A stretch of DNA of 64,000 nt from Bin5 sp965207495 (GTDB lineage Bacteria > Chloroflexota > Anaerolineae > Caldilineales > Caldilineaceae), in contig OZ242287.1 of assembly GCA_965207495.1 (NCBI GenBank), forward strand, positions 2,542,001 to 2,606,000, given 5' to 3'. This document shows, in pieces, positions 19,788 to 28,827 of this stretch. The position numbers and the translations under genes are program-made. The number at the start of each line of letters is the position of its first letter. Position 1 is the first letter of the stretch. The notes beneath the pieces are model-generated. The model made no database searches. It was not told the origin of the DNA and saw nothing but the letters and a program-made list of their open reading frames with translations.

Positions 19788-20711
19788 ATGGCGACCAATA
19801 CGAGCCTGCGCAACAGTCAACCCTCCTCGCTTTTCGAAACCTTACAGCTGCGCCTGTTGCCAGAAGGATCGGCCAGCGCAATACGCTACCTCGCGCTTCT
19901 GATGATTCTGGTTTTGGCCGGGATTTCCCTCTTCCCGCTCTACTGGGCTCTCATTACAAGCTTCAAACACCCGTCAGACGTCGCCACCATCCCCCCGTCC
20001 TTCGTACTGACGCGGCCAGTTCTCAAAAACTACATCGACCTGATGACCGGCAGCGGCGTTGCCAACTCCCCCGTTCTGAAATGGTTCTGGAACAGCGTCT
20101 TCACCGGCGTAGCCTTTACATTCGGCGTTGTCCTCCTGGCCTCCTTGGCCGGCTATAGCTTCGCCCGCAAGCGCTTTCCTGGTCGCGACAAGCTGTTCTG
20201 GCTCATTATCAGCACGATGCTGGTCCCTGCTTGGTCGACGATTATTGCCTCCTACGTCTTGACCTTGAAACTGGGCATGCACGATACCTACTGGGCCCTG
20301 ATCCTGCCCGGATTGGCGTCCCCGTTTGCCCTCTTCCTCTTCCGCCAGTTCGCAGTCACCCTGCCAGAAGAGCTGTTCCAGGCCGCCCGCATCGACGGCG
20401 CCCATGAATTGCAGCTCTGGTGGATGATCACGCTGCCGCTGTCCAGACCTGTTCTTGCTACCCTCGCCATCTTTACGTTCACCTACCACTGGAACGATTT
20501 CCTCTGGCCTCTATTGGTGTTGAACAAGCCCCAGATCTACACAATGCCTGTTGGCGTGTCCATAATTATGTTCCAGTTGAAAGGCACTGGTCCCGCCTAC
20601 GGAATAGGCATGTCCGCTGCCATCCTCATGTCGGTGCTGCCCATCATCGCCTTCCTGCTCATGCAACGCCAGATGATCCAAGGGATCACCATCGGGTCAC
20701 TGAAGGGATAA
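19788..20711 (+). CDS. ABC importer permease 2 (MalG/UgpE class)
   Basis: This is the second inner-membrane permease of the importer, 307 residues with six predicted helices. The EAA loop is QAARIDGAHELQLWWMITLP near residues 200-219, followed by LSRPVLATLAIFTF. The helix-one segment ISLFPLYWALITSFK is typical of the MalG branch. It begins 15 bases after permease 1 and ends 30 bases before the first dioxygenase gene. Together with the binding protein it needs an ATPase encoded elsewhere. Confidence 0.9.
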   Translation: MATNTSLRNSQPSSLFETLQLRLLPEGSASAIRYLALLMILVLAGISLFPLYWALITSFKHPSDVATIPPSFVLTRPVLKNYIDLMTGSGVANSPVLKWFWNSVFTGVAFTFGVVLLASLAGYSFARKRFPGRDKLFWLIISTMLVPAWSTIIASYVLTLKLGMHDTYWALILPGLASPFALFLFRQFAVTLPEELFQAARIDGAHELQLWWMITLPLSRPVLATLAIFTFTYHWNDFLWPLLVLNKPQIYTMPVGVSIIMFQLKGTGPAYGIGMSAAILMSVLPIIAFLLMQRQMIQGITIGSLKG

Positions 20712-20741
20712 TTCAGCCAGCCCTATCGCAAGGAGCTTTCT

Positions 20742-21647
20742 ATGGATTACAGTCACATCGAAAAACCGGACCTGGGCTACCGCTATGAGTTCAGCATCGA
20801 TGAATTGGATGTCATGAATGAATGTGTGGAAGCCCACGGCTTTGCCATCATAAAGAATGTCCTGACCGAAGAGCTGGTGAAGGAGCTTCAGGAATCCGTG
20901 GTGGAGGTTCTCGATCCGGACAGCACACTGGGCGCGGGCAACAGCTTTACGCACACCGCCTTCGTCGAGCATTCCCCCGCCACTTGGAAACTGTTCGACC
21001 ATGAGCCGTTCATGCGCGTAAACCGCTTCTACTGCGGCGACGGCGGGTTGACCATTCACCGCTCCGCCGCCATTATCCGCAATCCCGGCTCCGATCCGCT
21101 CGGTTGGCACACCGACTGGCATGGATTTGCGGAGGGTCCTCCCCAAAACGCGGGCGATGTGCTGAATAAGTTTCTTCTGCCCTCCGGGCTCTGGTTCTAC
21201 ATCACCGGCTCCTTCCCCAAGCACGGCGGCCTCGCCGTCATAGAAGATTCCCACGTCGAAGATTGGGAAGGGCCCGAGGGTTTCCAGCTGACCCCCGATA
21301 AGCGCTCCTTCCACCTTGAAGGAACCGAGCCCCACGGCTACGTCGGCTTCGACGTGCCAGGCATGGTACCGCTCTTCGGTGAGCCGGTCGACCAGCTCGT
21401 CTTCGCCACCCGCACATACCACGCCGCCTTCCCCAACCGCATCGACCGTGTCCGGCTCTCCTGCGGCGTCGGCTTCCGCCCGAAGGACTACAAGATCGAC
21501 GCGCCCTGGCCGCTCCCCGACACCTCGAAGGCATTCATAAAGGCGCTTCCCGACCGATTCCAGCACTATGTCGAAGAATATACCGGCATCCAAAACGACT
21601 GGCGGCCCGATGATGCCGAACCGCAAGCCGACGCCATGATGGGGTAG
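20742..21647 (+). CDS. Phytanoyl-CoA dioxygenase (PhyH) family protein 1
   Basis: This is an Fe(II)/2-oxoglutarate-dependent oxygenase of the PhyH family, which hydroxylates unactivated carbons. The 301-residue protein has the metal-binding HxD as His123 and Asp125 in GWHTDWH, the distal His227 in TYHAAFPNRIDRVRLS, and an Arg in that same segment suited to bind 2-oxoglutarate. AGGAG precedes the ATG. It diverges most from its two downstream paralogs (TDWHGF in place of SDFCGF; an extra six or so residues before the shared terminal MMG). The natural substrate is unknown; the importer upstream suggests a solute brought in by it. Confidence 0.9.
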   Translation: MDYSHIEKPDLGYRYEFSIDELDVMNECVEAHGFAIIKNVLTEELVKELQESVVEVLDPDSTLGAGNSFTHTAFVEHSPATWKLFDHEPFMRVNRFYCGDGGLTIHRSAAIIRNPGSDPLGWHTDWHGFAEGPPQNAGDVLNKFLLPSGLWFYITGSFPKHGGLAVIEDSHVEDWEGPEGFQLTPDKRSFHLEGTEPHGYVGFDVPGMVPLFGEPVDQLVFATRTYHAAFPNRIDRVRLSCGVGFRPKDYKIDAPWPLPDTSKAFIKALPDRFQHYVEEYTGIQNDWRPDDAEPQADAMMG

Positions 21648-21787
21648 TGCAGAGCGTTCAACAGCCACTCTCGACCTGAAGCCGCCGCCTCGCATTCGAA
21701 GTTCCCTGGTCTTGGTAGGCGGCTTGGTCTTTCAGAGCGTGGTAATCGGATCAAGGCACGACAGTCATGGACATGCCGGAGAAATGA

Positions 21788-22675
21788 ATGGACTACAGCC
21801 ACATCCAAAAGCCAGATCTGGGCTACCCCTACGAGTTTACCCTTGACGAACTGGACAAGGCACAGGACTGCGTTGAAGGGCATGGCTTCGCCATACTAAA
21901 AAATGTGCTCACCGCTAAACTGGTGGAGGAACTCCAGGAATCGGTCCAGCAGGTTCTCGACCCCGACAACACGCTGGGCGAAGGCAACAGTTACACCCAT
22001 GGCTCTTTCATCGAACATTCACCTGCCATGTGGAAGTTGCTCGACCATGAGCCCTACATGCGGGCCCAACAGGTCTTCTGCCAGGCCGAAGAACTGACCA
22101 TCAACCGTTCGGCCGCAATTCTGCGCAATCCCGGTTCCGCCCCGCTCGCATGGCACTCCGACTTCTGCGGCTTCTCCAACGGCCCCCGTAAATTTTCCGG
22201 AGATGTATTGAATCGCGGCCCCTGGCCTTCCGGCCTCTGGTTCTATATCACAGGCTCCCATCCCAAACATGGCGGGCTGGCAGTCATCGAGGATTCCCAT
22301 CTTGAAGACTTTGCAGCGCCTGAAGGATTCCAGTTCACCCCCGATCGGCGCTCCTTTCACCCAGTAGGAACGGAGCCGCACAGGCATGTCGGCTTCGACG
22401 TGCCTGGCATCGTGCCCATCTTTACCGACCCGGGAGATGAGATCATTTTCGCTTCCCGTACATTCCACGCTGCCTTCCCCAACCGCATCGATCGCGTCCG
22501 GCTCTCCTGTGCCATCATCCTTCGCGCCCGAGAAGACACGATCGAGGCGCCTTGGCCGCTCTCCGCCGACGCACAAGCCTTTATCGAGGCCTTCCCCCAA
22601 CGCTGGCAGCCTCTTGTTGAAAACTACGTGGGGATCGACAATGACTGGAGTGGCGATGAACTGATGATGGGCTAG
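21788..22675 (+). CDS. Phytanoyl-CoA dioxygenase (PhyH) family protein 2
   Basis: The second paralog has 295 residues. His123 and Asp125 in AWHSDFCGF and the downstream TFHAAFPNRIDRVRLS supply the Fe(II) site and co-substrate binding. It is closely similar along its full length to protein 3 (shared RAQ-VFCQAEELTINR, DVLNRGPWPSGLWFYITGSHPKHGGLAVIEDSH) and ends in the same MMG. A 140-base spacer separates it from protein 1; no terminator is visible there, so it may still be co-transcribed. Confidence 0.9.
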   Translation: MDYSHIQKPDLGYPYEFTLDELDKAQDCVEGHGFAILKNVLTAKLVEELQESVQQVLDPDNTLGEGNSYTHGSFIEHSPAMWKLLDHEPYMRAQQVFCQAEELTINRSAAILRNPGSAPLAWHSDFCGFSNGPRKFSGDVLNRGPWPSGLWFYITGSHPKHGGLAVIEDSHLEDFAAPEGFQFTPDRRSFHPVGTEPHRHVGFDVPGIVPIFTDPGDEIIFASRTFHAAFPNRIDRVRLSCAIILRAREDTIEAPWPLSADAQAFIEAFPQRWQPLVENYVGIDNDWSGDELMMG

Positions 22676-22927
22676 GAGAAGCAGACCCTAACGCATCCTC
22701 GCCTGGACATCGTGGTAGCGACTGCGCCATCGCACTGCGTTGCTCGGTGTAGCTTGAGCCTCAGGATACGCCAGCAAGGCGAAGATCATTTCCTGGCGAG
22801 TGGCAGAGGAAACACCTTACCCCTTCCGGCATTTTTCCGAACGGAGCAGGTTCTTGGACGCAGCCCGGACAACAGCCCACTGGGGTCACAAACAGGTCAC
22901 TGAAATTTATTTTGCAAGGAGTCTTTA

Positions 22928-23815
22928 ATGGACTACAGTCACATTCAGAAGCCGGAGTTGGGCTACAGTTACGAATTCACACTTGACGAGCTCGAGGCCG
23001 CGCAGGCCTGCGTTGAGGCCCACGGCTTCGCAATTGTGAAAAATGTGCTCTCCGAAGAGCTCGTAACCGAGCTTCAGCAGTCCGTCAAGCAAGTAATCGA
23101 TCCCGACGGCACGCTCGGCGAAGGCAACAGTTTCACCCATACCGCTTTCATCGAACACTCACCTGCCATGTGGAAAATGTTCGACCACGAACCCTTCATG
23201 CGCGCCCAGCGCGTCTTCTGCCAGGCCGAAGAGCTGACCATCAACCGTACCGCCGCCATCATTCGCAATCCAGGTTCTGCCCCGCTAAGCTGGCACTCCG
23301 ACTTCTGCGGCTTCTCCGACGGACCTCCCACCTTCTCAGGAGACATACTGAATCGCGGCCCCTGGCCCTCCGGCCTCTGGTTCTACATCACCGGCTCCCA
23401 CCCCAAGCATGGCGGGCTTGCAGTAATCGAAGACTCCCACGTCGAAGACTGGGAAGGGCCTGAAGGGTTCCAGCTAACCCCCGACCAGCGCTCCTTCCAT
23501 CGCATCGGCACCGAACCCGAAAGTTACGTAGGCTTCGACATACCCGGCCTCGTGCCCCTCTTCACCGATCCGGGCGATGAAATCATCTTCGCCTCCCGCA
23601 CCTACCACTCAGCCTTCCCCAATCGAATCGACCGCGTCCGCCTCTCCTGCGGCATCGGCCTGCGCCCGCGCGACTACCCGGTGACCGCACCCTGGTCGCT
23701 TTCAGAGGATGCAAAAGTTTTCCTCAAAGACTTTCCCGGCCACCTGCAGCCGCTTGTCAAGGACTATGTTGGCATCGACCCTTCCTGGCAAGGCGATAAC
23801 GCCATGATGGGGTAG
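22928..23815 (+). CDS. Phytanoyl-CoA dioxygenase (PhyH) family protein 3
   Basis: The third paralog has 295 residues. The metal-site residues are SWHSDF (His123, Asp125) and TYHSAFPNRIDRVRLS. AAGGAG lies just upstream of the ATG. The 252-base gap before it holds no gene; it retains a short region with CCATTTCC-like text but nothing I can name. A terminator follows about 110 bases after its stop. All three copies keep the catalytic residues, so they are likely active with different substrates rather than decaying duplicates. Confidence 0.9.
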   Translation: MDYSHIQKPELGYSYEFTLDELEAAQACVEAHGFAIVKNVLSEELVTELQQSVKQVIDPDGTLGEGNSFTHTAFIEHSPAMWKMFDHEPFMRAQRVFCQAEELTINRTAAIIRNPGSAPLSWHSDFCGFSDGPPTFSGDILNRGPWPSGLWFYITGSHPKHGGLAVIEDSHVEDWEGPEGFQLTPDQRSFHRIGTEPESYVGFDIPGLVPLFTDPGDEIIFASRTYHSAFPNRIDRVRLSCGIGLRPRDYPVTAPWSLSEDAKVFLKDFPGHLQPLVKDYVGIDPSWQGDNAMMG

Positions 23816-23925
23816 GGATCAGGTTTCCCGTAACCGCTCGCCTGAGTGTAGGTCAGATGCGTCGGGGCTTTTCTCTGCTCTCGTGAACGGTAGGAACCAG
23901 GATCAGAAAGTGTTATTAGATGCGC

Positions 23926-23957
23926 GGCGGCTGTCTAATGTCAGCCGCCCTGTTTTT
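23926..23957 (+). terminator. Intrinsic terminator after the dioxygenase genes
   Basis: GGCGGCTG and CAGCCGCC form a perfect 8-base-pair GC-rich stem with an 8-base loop, followed by CTGTTTTT. It lies between the third dioxygenase gene and the convergent GNAT gene and would end the plus-strand operon. Confidence 0.75.
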
Positions 23958-23973
23958 CCATCTCCACGACCCA

Positions 23974-25008
23974 CTAGGCTCCGCTTCTCTCCATCCTGAC
24001 CGAAGCCACCCGCCTTCCATCCAATTCGAACTCTTCCCCAGCCCCAGTCCCGCGGAAACCCAGCGCCTCGAACCAGGACTGCTTCTCCTCATCCTCAACC
24101 GAAACGACGGCGAAGCATCCGCCTTCGCCCATTTCCTGCGATCGGCCGATCGCCGCTTGGACCAGCTCTTCCCAGGTGTCTGAATAGCGCGCATGCGCGA
24201 ACGCGTCAATCTGGAACGCACCTCCGTCATCCCTGCGCGCCGTCGACAGCCCTACCACCTTCCCCTCCGCAGTCTTGGCCGCAAACCACGCACCGCCTCT
24301 CAACCGGATCCGCCCAAAACGCACATAAAGCCCCATACACGAATTCTGTGTCGCATAGCGTGTTGAACAGACCTTTGTGTTCGCGTCCAGCACCTGCCAG
24401 TCGTGCGGACAGAGGATCAGCGGGATCATTGGAATACGGTCCGCTGGCGACGATTCTGCAACCGTTACCCCGTCTCCCGCGAAATAGTCCACCAGGAAAG
24501 CCTCGGGCGACGCCCCGCTCAGGACATTGGCCATCACATTGGCCCCAGCCAGTTTTCGCCACCCGAGCCGGTGGTAGACCCGCGCCGCCGCCGGATTGAC
24601 CGTCCCCAGGAAAAACGCCTCTCCGCCCCCCGCTCGAACATCCGCCACCGCCCGGCTGCATAGCTCAGTCGCAAGGCCTCTGCCGCGAAACTGCGGTTCC
24701 GTAGCCACTTCTCCGAAACCTGCCAGTGTCGGCAACGTCTTCGATTGCATTGTGAAGCACGTGCTTGCCAGCCTACCTGCCTCTCTTCGCAAGTATAGAG
24801 TTCCCCCGTTATAGTCCAATTCAGCGCCCAGGAAAACTTCTCGCGCAATGTCCGGCAAGACCGCCCCGAATATGGAAGCCCAGAAAGGGAACAGTTCGTC
24901 GATCAGCTCTTCAGGTATCGGGACTTCGTATCGCATCGAATCCACCCCCATTTCGTAGGCTCCAACATGAAAGTCACGAACCAGCTTGAACAAGTCCTGT
25001 TGCGCCAC
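23974..25008 (-). CDS. GNAT-family N-acetyltransferase
   Basis: This 344-residue protein carries a GNAT acetyl-CoA binding motif, VATEPQFRGRGLATEL, near residues 100-115, followed by VNPAAARVYHRLGW, typical of the family. The C-terminal half (about 190-340) looks like a second, degenerate GNAT-like unit ending SWFEALGFRGTG. The acceptor substrate is unknown. The listed start is a GTG at 25008; an ATG at residue 20 or 25 is possible, since no ribosome-binding site decides it. It is transcribed toward the dioxygenase terminator and lies 94 bases downstream of dinB on the same strand. Confidence 0.8.
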   Translation of the reverse strand: MAQQDLFKLVRDFHVGAYEMGVDSMRYEVPIPEELIDELFPFWASIFGAVLPDIAREVFLGAELDYNGGTLYLRREAGRLASTCFTMQSKTLPTLAGFGEVATEPQFRGRGLATELCSRAVADVRAGGGEAFFLGTVNPAAARVYHRLGWRKLAGANVMANVLSGASPEAFLVDYFAGDGVTVAESSPADRIPMIPLILCPHDWQVLDANTKVCSTRYATQNSCMGLYVRFGRIRLRGGAWFAAKTAEGKVVGLSTARRDDGGAFQIDAFAHARYSDTWEELVQAAIGRSQEMGEGGCFAVVSVEDEEKQSWFEALGFRGTGAGEEFELDGRRVASVRMERSGA

Positions 25009-25102
25009 TGGCCGAGAACCAATCTCCCGGCTCCCGAACTACAAACGGAAACATGGTAGGCTCTCCATGTTTCTCTTCCGCTGAGCAAACCTTCAGTTGG
25101 CC

Positions 25103-26284
25103 TCACAGGTCGCTGCCCCTCCTGATTGCATCCGAGCCGAACCTCTTCCGCAGTGCCTTCACCGCCTCGTTCAGCTGGTCCTCTTTGGCCCTGGCCTCCG
25201 GGTCCTCCGCCATATCGAAAATGCTCATCTGCCTCACCGCCGCAACCAACCCGCTGCATCCAACCCCAATCAACCGCACCGCCGCCCCCTCCGGTCGGTT
25301 GGAAGAGAGCAGCTCTACCGCGATACCGTAGATCTCCTTTTCGTCCTCAACCGGATGCGACGGCGTAGTCTGCCGCGTCAGCGTGGTGAAATCAGTCCAG
25401 CGCAACTTCAGACTGACAGTGCGCGCCGCCAGCCCCCCGCGCCGCAAACGAGCCCCGACCTGGCCCGCCTGCTGACGCAACGCCCGTCGCAGCGTCTCCG
25501 TATCTACCACATCCTGAACGAAAGTCGTCTCCTGGCTGATCGACTTGGCCTCCCGCTCAGTGACAACCGGCCGCTGGTCGATCCCCTGCGCCTGCCTCTG
25601 CAGATCCCGGCCCAACTTGCCGAACTGCTGCGCCAGCTCTTCCCCAGACGCCGCTAGCACATCGCTCACCTTGTGAACGCCTATCGCCGCCAGCCGCTCC
25701 CGCGTGCGCGGCCCAACCCCCCACAACGCGTCCACCGGCAGCGGCGCCAGGAACTCAGCCTCCCTACCCGGCGGGACCACCTGGATCGCTCTCGGGTAGT
25801 CCCCTGTCTGCACCGCTGCCTTGCCAACATCCGTCGCGATCTTCGCCACCAGCTTATTCGTCGCCACACCCAGCGATGAAGGCAGTCCCAGCTTCTCCTC
25901 AACCTGCGACTGCACCATCGTCGCTAATTCAGACGCGTACTCCGGCCGCTCCGTCACCTCCAAGAACGCCTCGTCGATCGATAGCTGCTCCACCAGCGGC
26001 GTCACCCCGTTCAGAATCTCCATCACTCGCCCGGAAACCTGACCGTACTCTCGCATATCCGGCGGCAGGACACGCAGTTCCCGACACAGCCGCACCGCCT
26101 GCGACATGCCCATCGCCGAGCGAATGCCAAACTGTCGCGCCGCATAGGAACAGGAGGATACAACCCCCCGGCTCTCCGGCCGCCCGCCAACCGCAAACGG
26201 AACCCCCTTCAACTCAGGGTGCCGCAGCTCTTCAACCGCACAGTAAAATGCGTCGAGATCGAAGTGAAGAATCTTGCGAACCAT
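25103..26284 (-). CDS. dinB: DNA polymerase IV (Y-family)
   Basis: This is a translesion DNA polymerase of 393 residues. The N-terminal ILHFDLDAFYCAVEEL contains the first catalytic Asp, and the SIDEAFLEVT segment near residues 103-112 contains the Asp-Glu pair. PRRGKLGLPSSLGVATNK-type palm sequence, a helix-hairpin-helix (LWGVGPRTRERLAAIG near 187-202) and the little-finger region with TLRWTDF-like text follow in order. No beta-clamp motif is obvious at the tail. An ATG at 26284 begins the conserved N-terminus. Its own promoter region is short and holds no clear LexA-like site. Confidence 0.93.
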   Translation of the reverse strand: MVRKILHFDLDAFYCAVEELRHPELKGVPFAVGGRPESRGVVSSCSYAARQFGIRSAMGMSQAVRLCRELRVLPPDMREYGQVSGRVMEILNGVTPLVEQLSIDEAFLEVTERPEYASELATMVQSQVEEKLGLPSSLGVATNKLVAKIATDVGKAAVQTGDYPRAIQVVPPGREAEFLAPLPVDALWGVGPRTRERLAAIGVHKVSDVLAASGEELAQQFGKLGRDLQRQAQGIDQRPVVTEREAKSISQETTFVQDVVDTETLRRALRQQAGQVGARLRRGGLAARTVSLKLRWTDFTTLTRQTTPSHPVEDEKEIYGIAVELLSSNRPEGAAVRLIGVGCSGLVAAVRQMSIFDMAEDPEARAKEDQLNEAVKALRKRFGSDAIRRGSDL

Positions 26285-26493
26285 CCACGTGGCCCTCAGC
26301 TACCTCCCTCCATCACAGGTCCCAATCCAATCGTATTTTAGCACAACCGACCCTGCCCCTTTTGGCGGCTTTTGGAAAGGCCGGATATGATGTGCCTCAA
26401 AGGAAAGGAATGCATCCACATGGCAAGACCATAACCTTATGCCATCGGCAATTTCCTTCCTGGCCCACTACGCCCCCAGCAAAGGCTGATCAC

Positions 26494-27455
26494 ATGAGGG
26501 ACATGCCGCGCAGAAGTCCTTTCGCCCCGGCCTCATCACAAGACGGCGACAAGTCCGGCAATGCACGCGGTACCGCGCTCATAATCAGCCTCCTGATGAT
26601 AGACAGTCTCCACTATGTATTCGCCCGCCTCGTCTTTCCCTACATCGAGCCCGCCTTAGGAGCCTTCTATATAATCGCTGTCGCTCTGGTGGAAGTCGGC
26701 CTGCTTGGCCTCATAACACGAAAATTGAGTCTGGCTCCCCTACGTCGAATGTGGCCCACATTCCTCGCCATAGGCATGTGCGTGGCGGTCAGTACAAGAC
26801 TCAACTATGAGGCCATGGCCTTTATCGACCCCGGCGTCGCCGCCATGGTCGGCAAAATGACAGTCCTCTTCAGCCTCGGCTTCGGTCTCCTTTGGTTAGG
26901 CGAAAGATTCACCCTGATGCAAGGCGTCGGTTCGGGAATCGCCGTCGTCGGGCTAGCCGTCATCTCCTTCCAACCCGGCGACTACCTCGGAATCGGCGCC
27001 ATGATGATCCTCCTCTCAACCTTCATCTACGCGCTGCACGCCGCCCTGACCAAACGCAACATGGGCGAAGTCGACCTCCTCAACTTCTTCTTCTACCGTC
27101 TCCTCCTGACCGCGGCCTTTCTCGCGCTCTTCAACCTCGCCCGCGGAAACTTCGCCCTTCCCTCAGCCAGGCATTTCCCTTACTCCTGCTTGTCGGCACC
27201 GTCGACGTCGTCGTCAGCCGCTTCCTCTACTACTGGACCCTGCGAAAACTCGACATGAGCGTCTTCGCCGTTGCCCTGGCTGCCAGTCCCGTCGCGGCCG
27301 TGCTCTGGTCCCAACTCCTGTTCGACGTCTTCCCCTCACCCCAGCAGCTGTTGGGAGGCCTCGCCATCCTCTGCGGCGTCGCCGTCGTCACCTCCGCCCC
27401 CGTCCTGGAAAGAAGATTGCGCCGCCGCGCCAAAGCCGCCGACGCTACCTCATAG
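26494..27455 (+). pseudogene. EamA/DMT-family transporter interrupted by a frameshift
   Basis: The product would be a ten-helix drug/metabolite-type exporter of about 320 residues. The first part is in the frame of the ATG at 26494 (repeat one with ALGAFYIIAVALVEVGLLGL, and AAMVGKMTVLFSLGFGLLWLG). Near 27150-27185 the reading moves to the neighbouring frame, in which FPLLLLVGTVDVVVSRFLYY and the rest of repeat two continue to 27455. A single-base loss, or a two-base gain, restores one open frame. This could be a real disruption or a sequencing error. It is not close to RarD in sequence. A dispersed repeat copy follows it directly. Confidence 0.75.
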
Positions 27456-27621
27456 CTGCCCCCGGCCAGTCTCGATCGTAGCAAGCTGCCCAAAAAGTCC
27501 AGCAGACTTTGGCGGAGGCTGGATTCGCTGCTACTTGCTCGAAGTGCAAAGACTCAGCCACAACTGATTAGCAACCCTGAGTGAGCCGAGCGCAGGTTTT
27601 CCTCACTCCTCTCTCCTCGCA

Positions 27622-27800
27622 TTTGGGCGTTCGGGCCTTCGGCCCTCTCTTGTGCAGGGGCTGCGCCCCCGCAACGCCCCGCCCTTGCTAGCAATCGAGT
27701 CTATTCTTCCCCGGCAAATTGTCTAGCCAACAGTGTCTTCCCCTCCCATTCTGTCTCAATCCCCTAACTCCTGGCCCCCAGCCCCTGCAGTTCTGCGCCC
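27622..27800 (+). repeat. Dispersed intergenic repeat, copy 2
   Basis: The core at 27622-27740 matches copy 1 almost base for base from TTTGGGCGTTCGGGCC to GTCTAGCCAACAGTGTCT. The tail shares TCTCAA-C-CCTA words with copy 3 and CTGCAGTTC with both others. The rest of the 600-base gap to rsmI contains no gene I can support; 27801-28054 shows only a short AT-rich patch (TTGACTTAATAGTTAACTAGG) without a matching -10. Confidence 0.85.
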
Positions 27801-28054
27801 CCGCAACGCTCCCCTCCAAAAAGTTACCTCGTCTACCATACGCCGTAATTTCAGCGGTGCGTCCCATGCAAGGCGGCGGCGGCCAGCGAGTACACGATGA
27901 TATAGCCCGAATGGCGGTGTGACTGAAGGTCTGGTCCATACAGGCGCTGTATTTGACTTAATAGTTAACTAGGAGTTTCTGAATGAAGAAGAGGGTTAGG
28001 AGGCCAAAAACGGGGAATCAACACCAGTGGTTCCAGTCTTTGCAAAGTGGTCCC

Positions 28055-28720
28055 TCAGCGGTGTCCACCGATGACAACGATAAACTCGCCCAACAGTTTC
28101 TTCCCCCCCACCGCCTCCAACAGGGCAGAAACAGTTCCCCGCTGCACCTTTTCGTGCAGCTTTGTCAAATCGTTCGCCAGCGCGGCCGGCCTGTCCCCGT
28201 ACACCGCAAGGGCATCGGCCAAAAATGCCGCCAGCCGGTGTTGACTCTCGTAAAAGACCAGCGTGTGCGGCGACTCAGCGTCCACTTCCAGAAAGCGCCG
28301 CCGCGCCGCCGACTTCCTTGGTGCAAAGCCGCGAAATGTAAAACTGTGCAGCGGCAGCCCCGACAGCACCAGCGCCATGATCAGACCCGTCGGACCCGGA
28401 ATGGCGGTAACCGGCAGCCCCTCCTCCAGCGCCCGCCGCACCGCGGTAAAGCCCGGATCGGAGATGCCCGGCGTGCCCGCGTTCGTCACCACCGCGACCG
28501 AGCGCCCGCCCCGCAGTGCGCCGACGATCCGCTCGACAGCTTGCCGCTCATTGTGTTCGTGATATGAAAATTGGGGGGTGTCGATCCCGTGATGCTTCAG
28601 CAACCGGCCCGTCTTGCGCGTGTCCTCCGCCGCAATAAGATCGACCGACTGCAGCGTCTCCAGGGCTCTCAGCGAAATATCACCGAGGTTCCCAATGGGC
28701 GTGGCGACCAGATAAAGCAT
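28055..28720 (-). CDS. rsmI: 16S rRNA 2'-O-ribose methyltransferase RsmI (short form)
   Basis: RsmI methylates the 2'-OH of C1402 in 16S rRNA using S-adenosylmethionine. The protein shows the tetrapyrrole-methylase fold: MLYLVATPIGNLGDIS at the N-terminus, AEDTRKTGRLL, VTNAGTPGISDPG near residues 78-90, and FRGFAPRKSAARRRFLE. At 221 residues it is about 60 shorter than typical RsmI; it ends at GEFIVVIGGHR, where the family normally continues with a small C-terminal region. The start fits the family exactly. It stands alone on the minus strand, with an aminotransferase gene upstream. Confidence 0.92.
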   Translation of the reverse strand: MLYLVATPIGNLGDISLRALETLQSVDLIAAEDTRKTGRLLKHHGIDTPQFSYHEHNERQAVERIVGALRGGRSVAVVTNAGTPGISDPGFTAVRRALEEGLPVTAIPGPTGLIMALVLSGLPLHSFTFRGFAPRKSAARRRFLEVDAESPHTLVFYESQHRLAAFLADALAVYGDRPAALANDLTKLHEKVQRGTVSALLEAVGGKKLLGEFIVVIGGHR

Positions 28721-28827
28721 ATCAGTCTGTCAACCACCCGACCGGCAGTTTCTCCCAACCGAGCCATCCACATTGGCTGACAGGGGCCCACAATTCCAGA
28801 TCGCCCTGTCACGGAAATTTAACCTCA

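Noticed and set aside
27983..28567. Plus-strand frame with a plausible ribosome-binding site opposite rsmI
   Set aside because: Most of it is antisense to conserved rsmI codons and the product is basic and repetitive, without a family.
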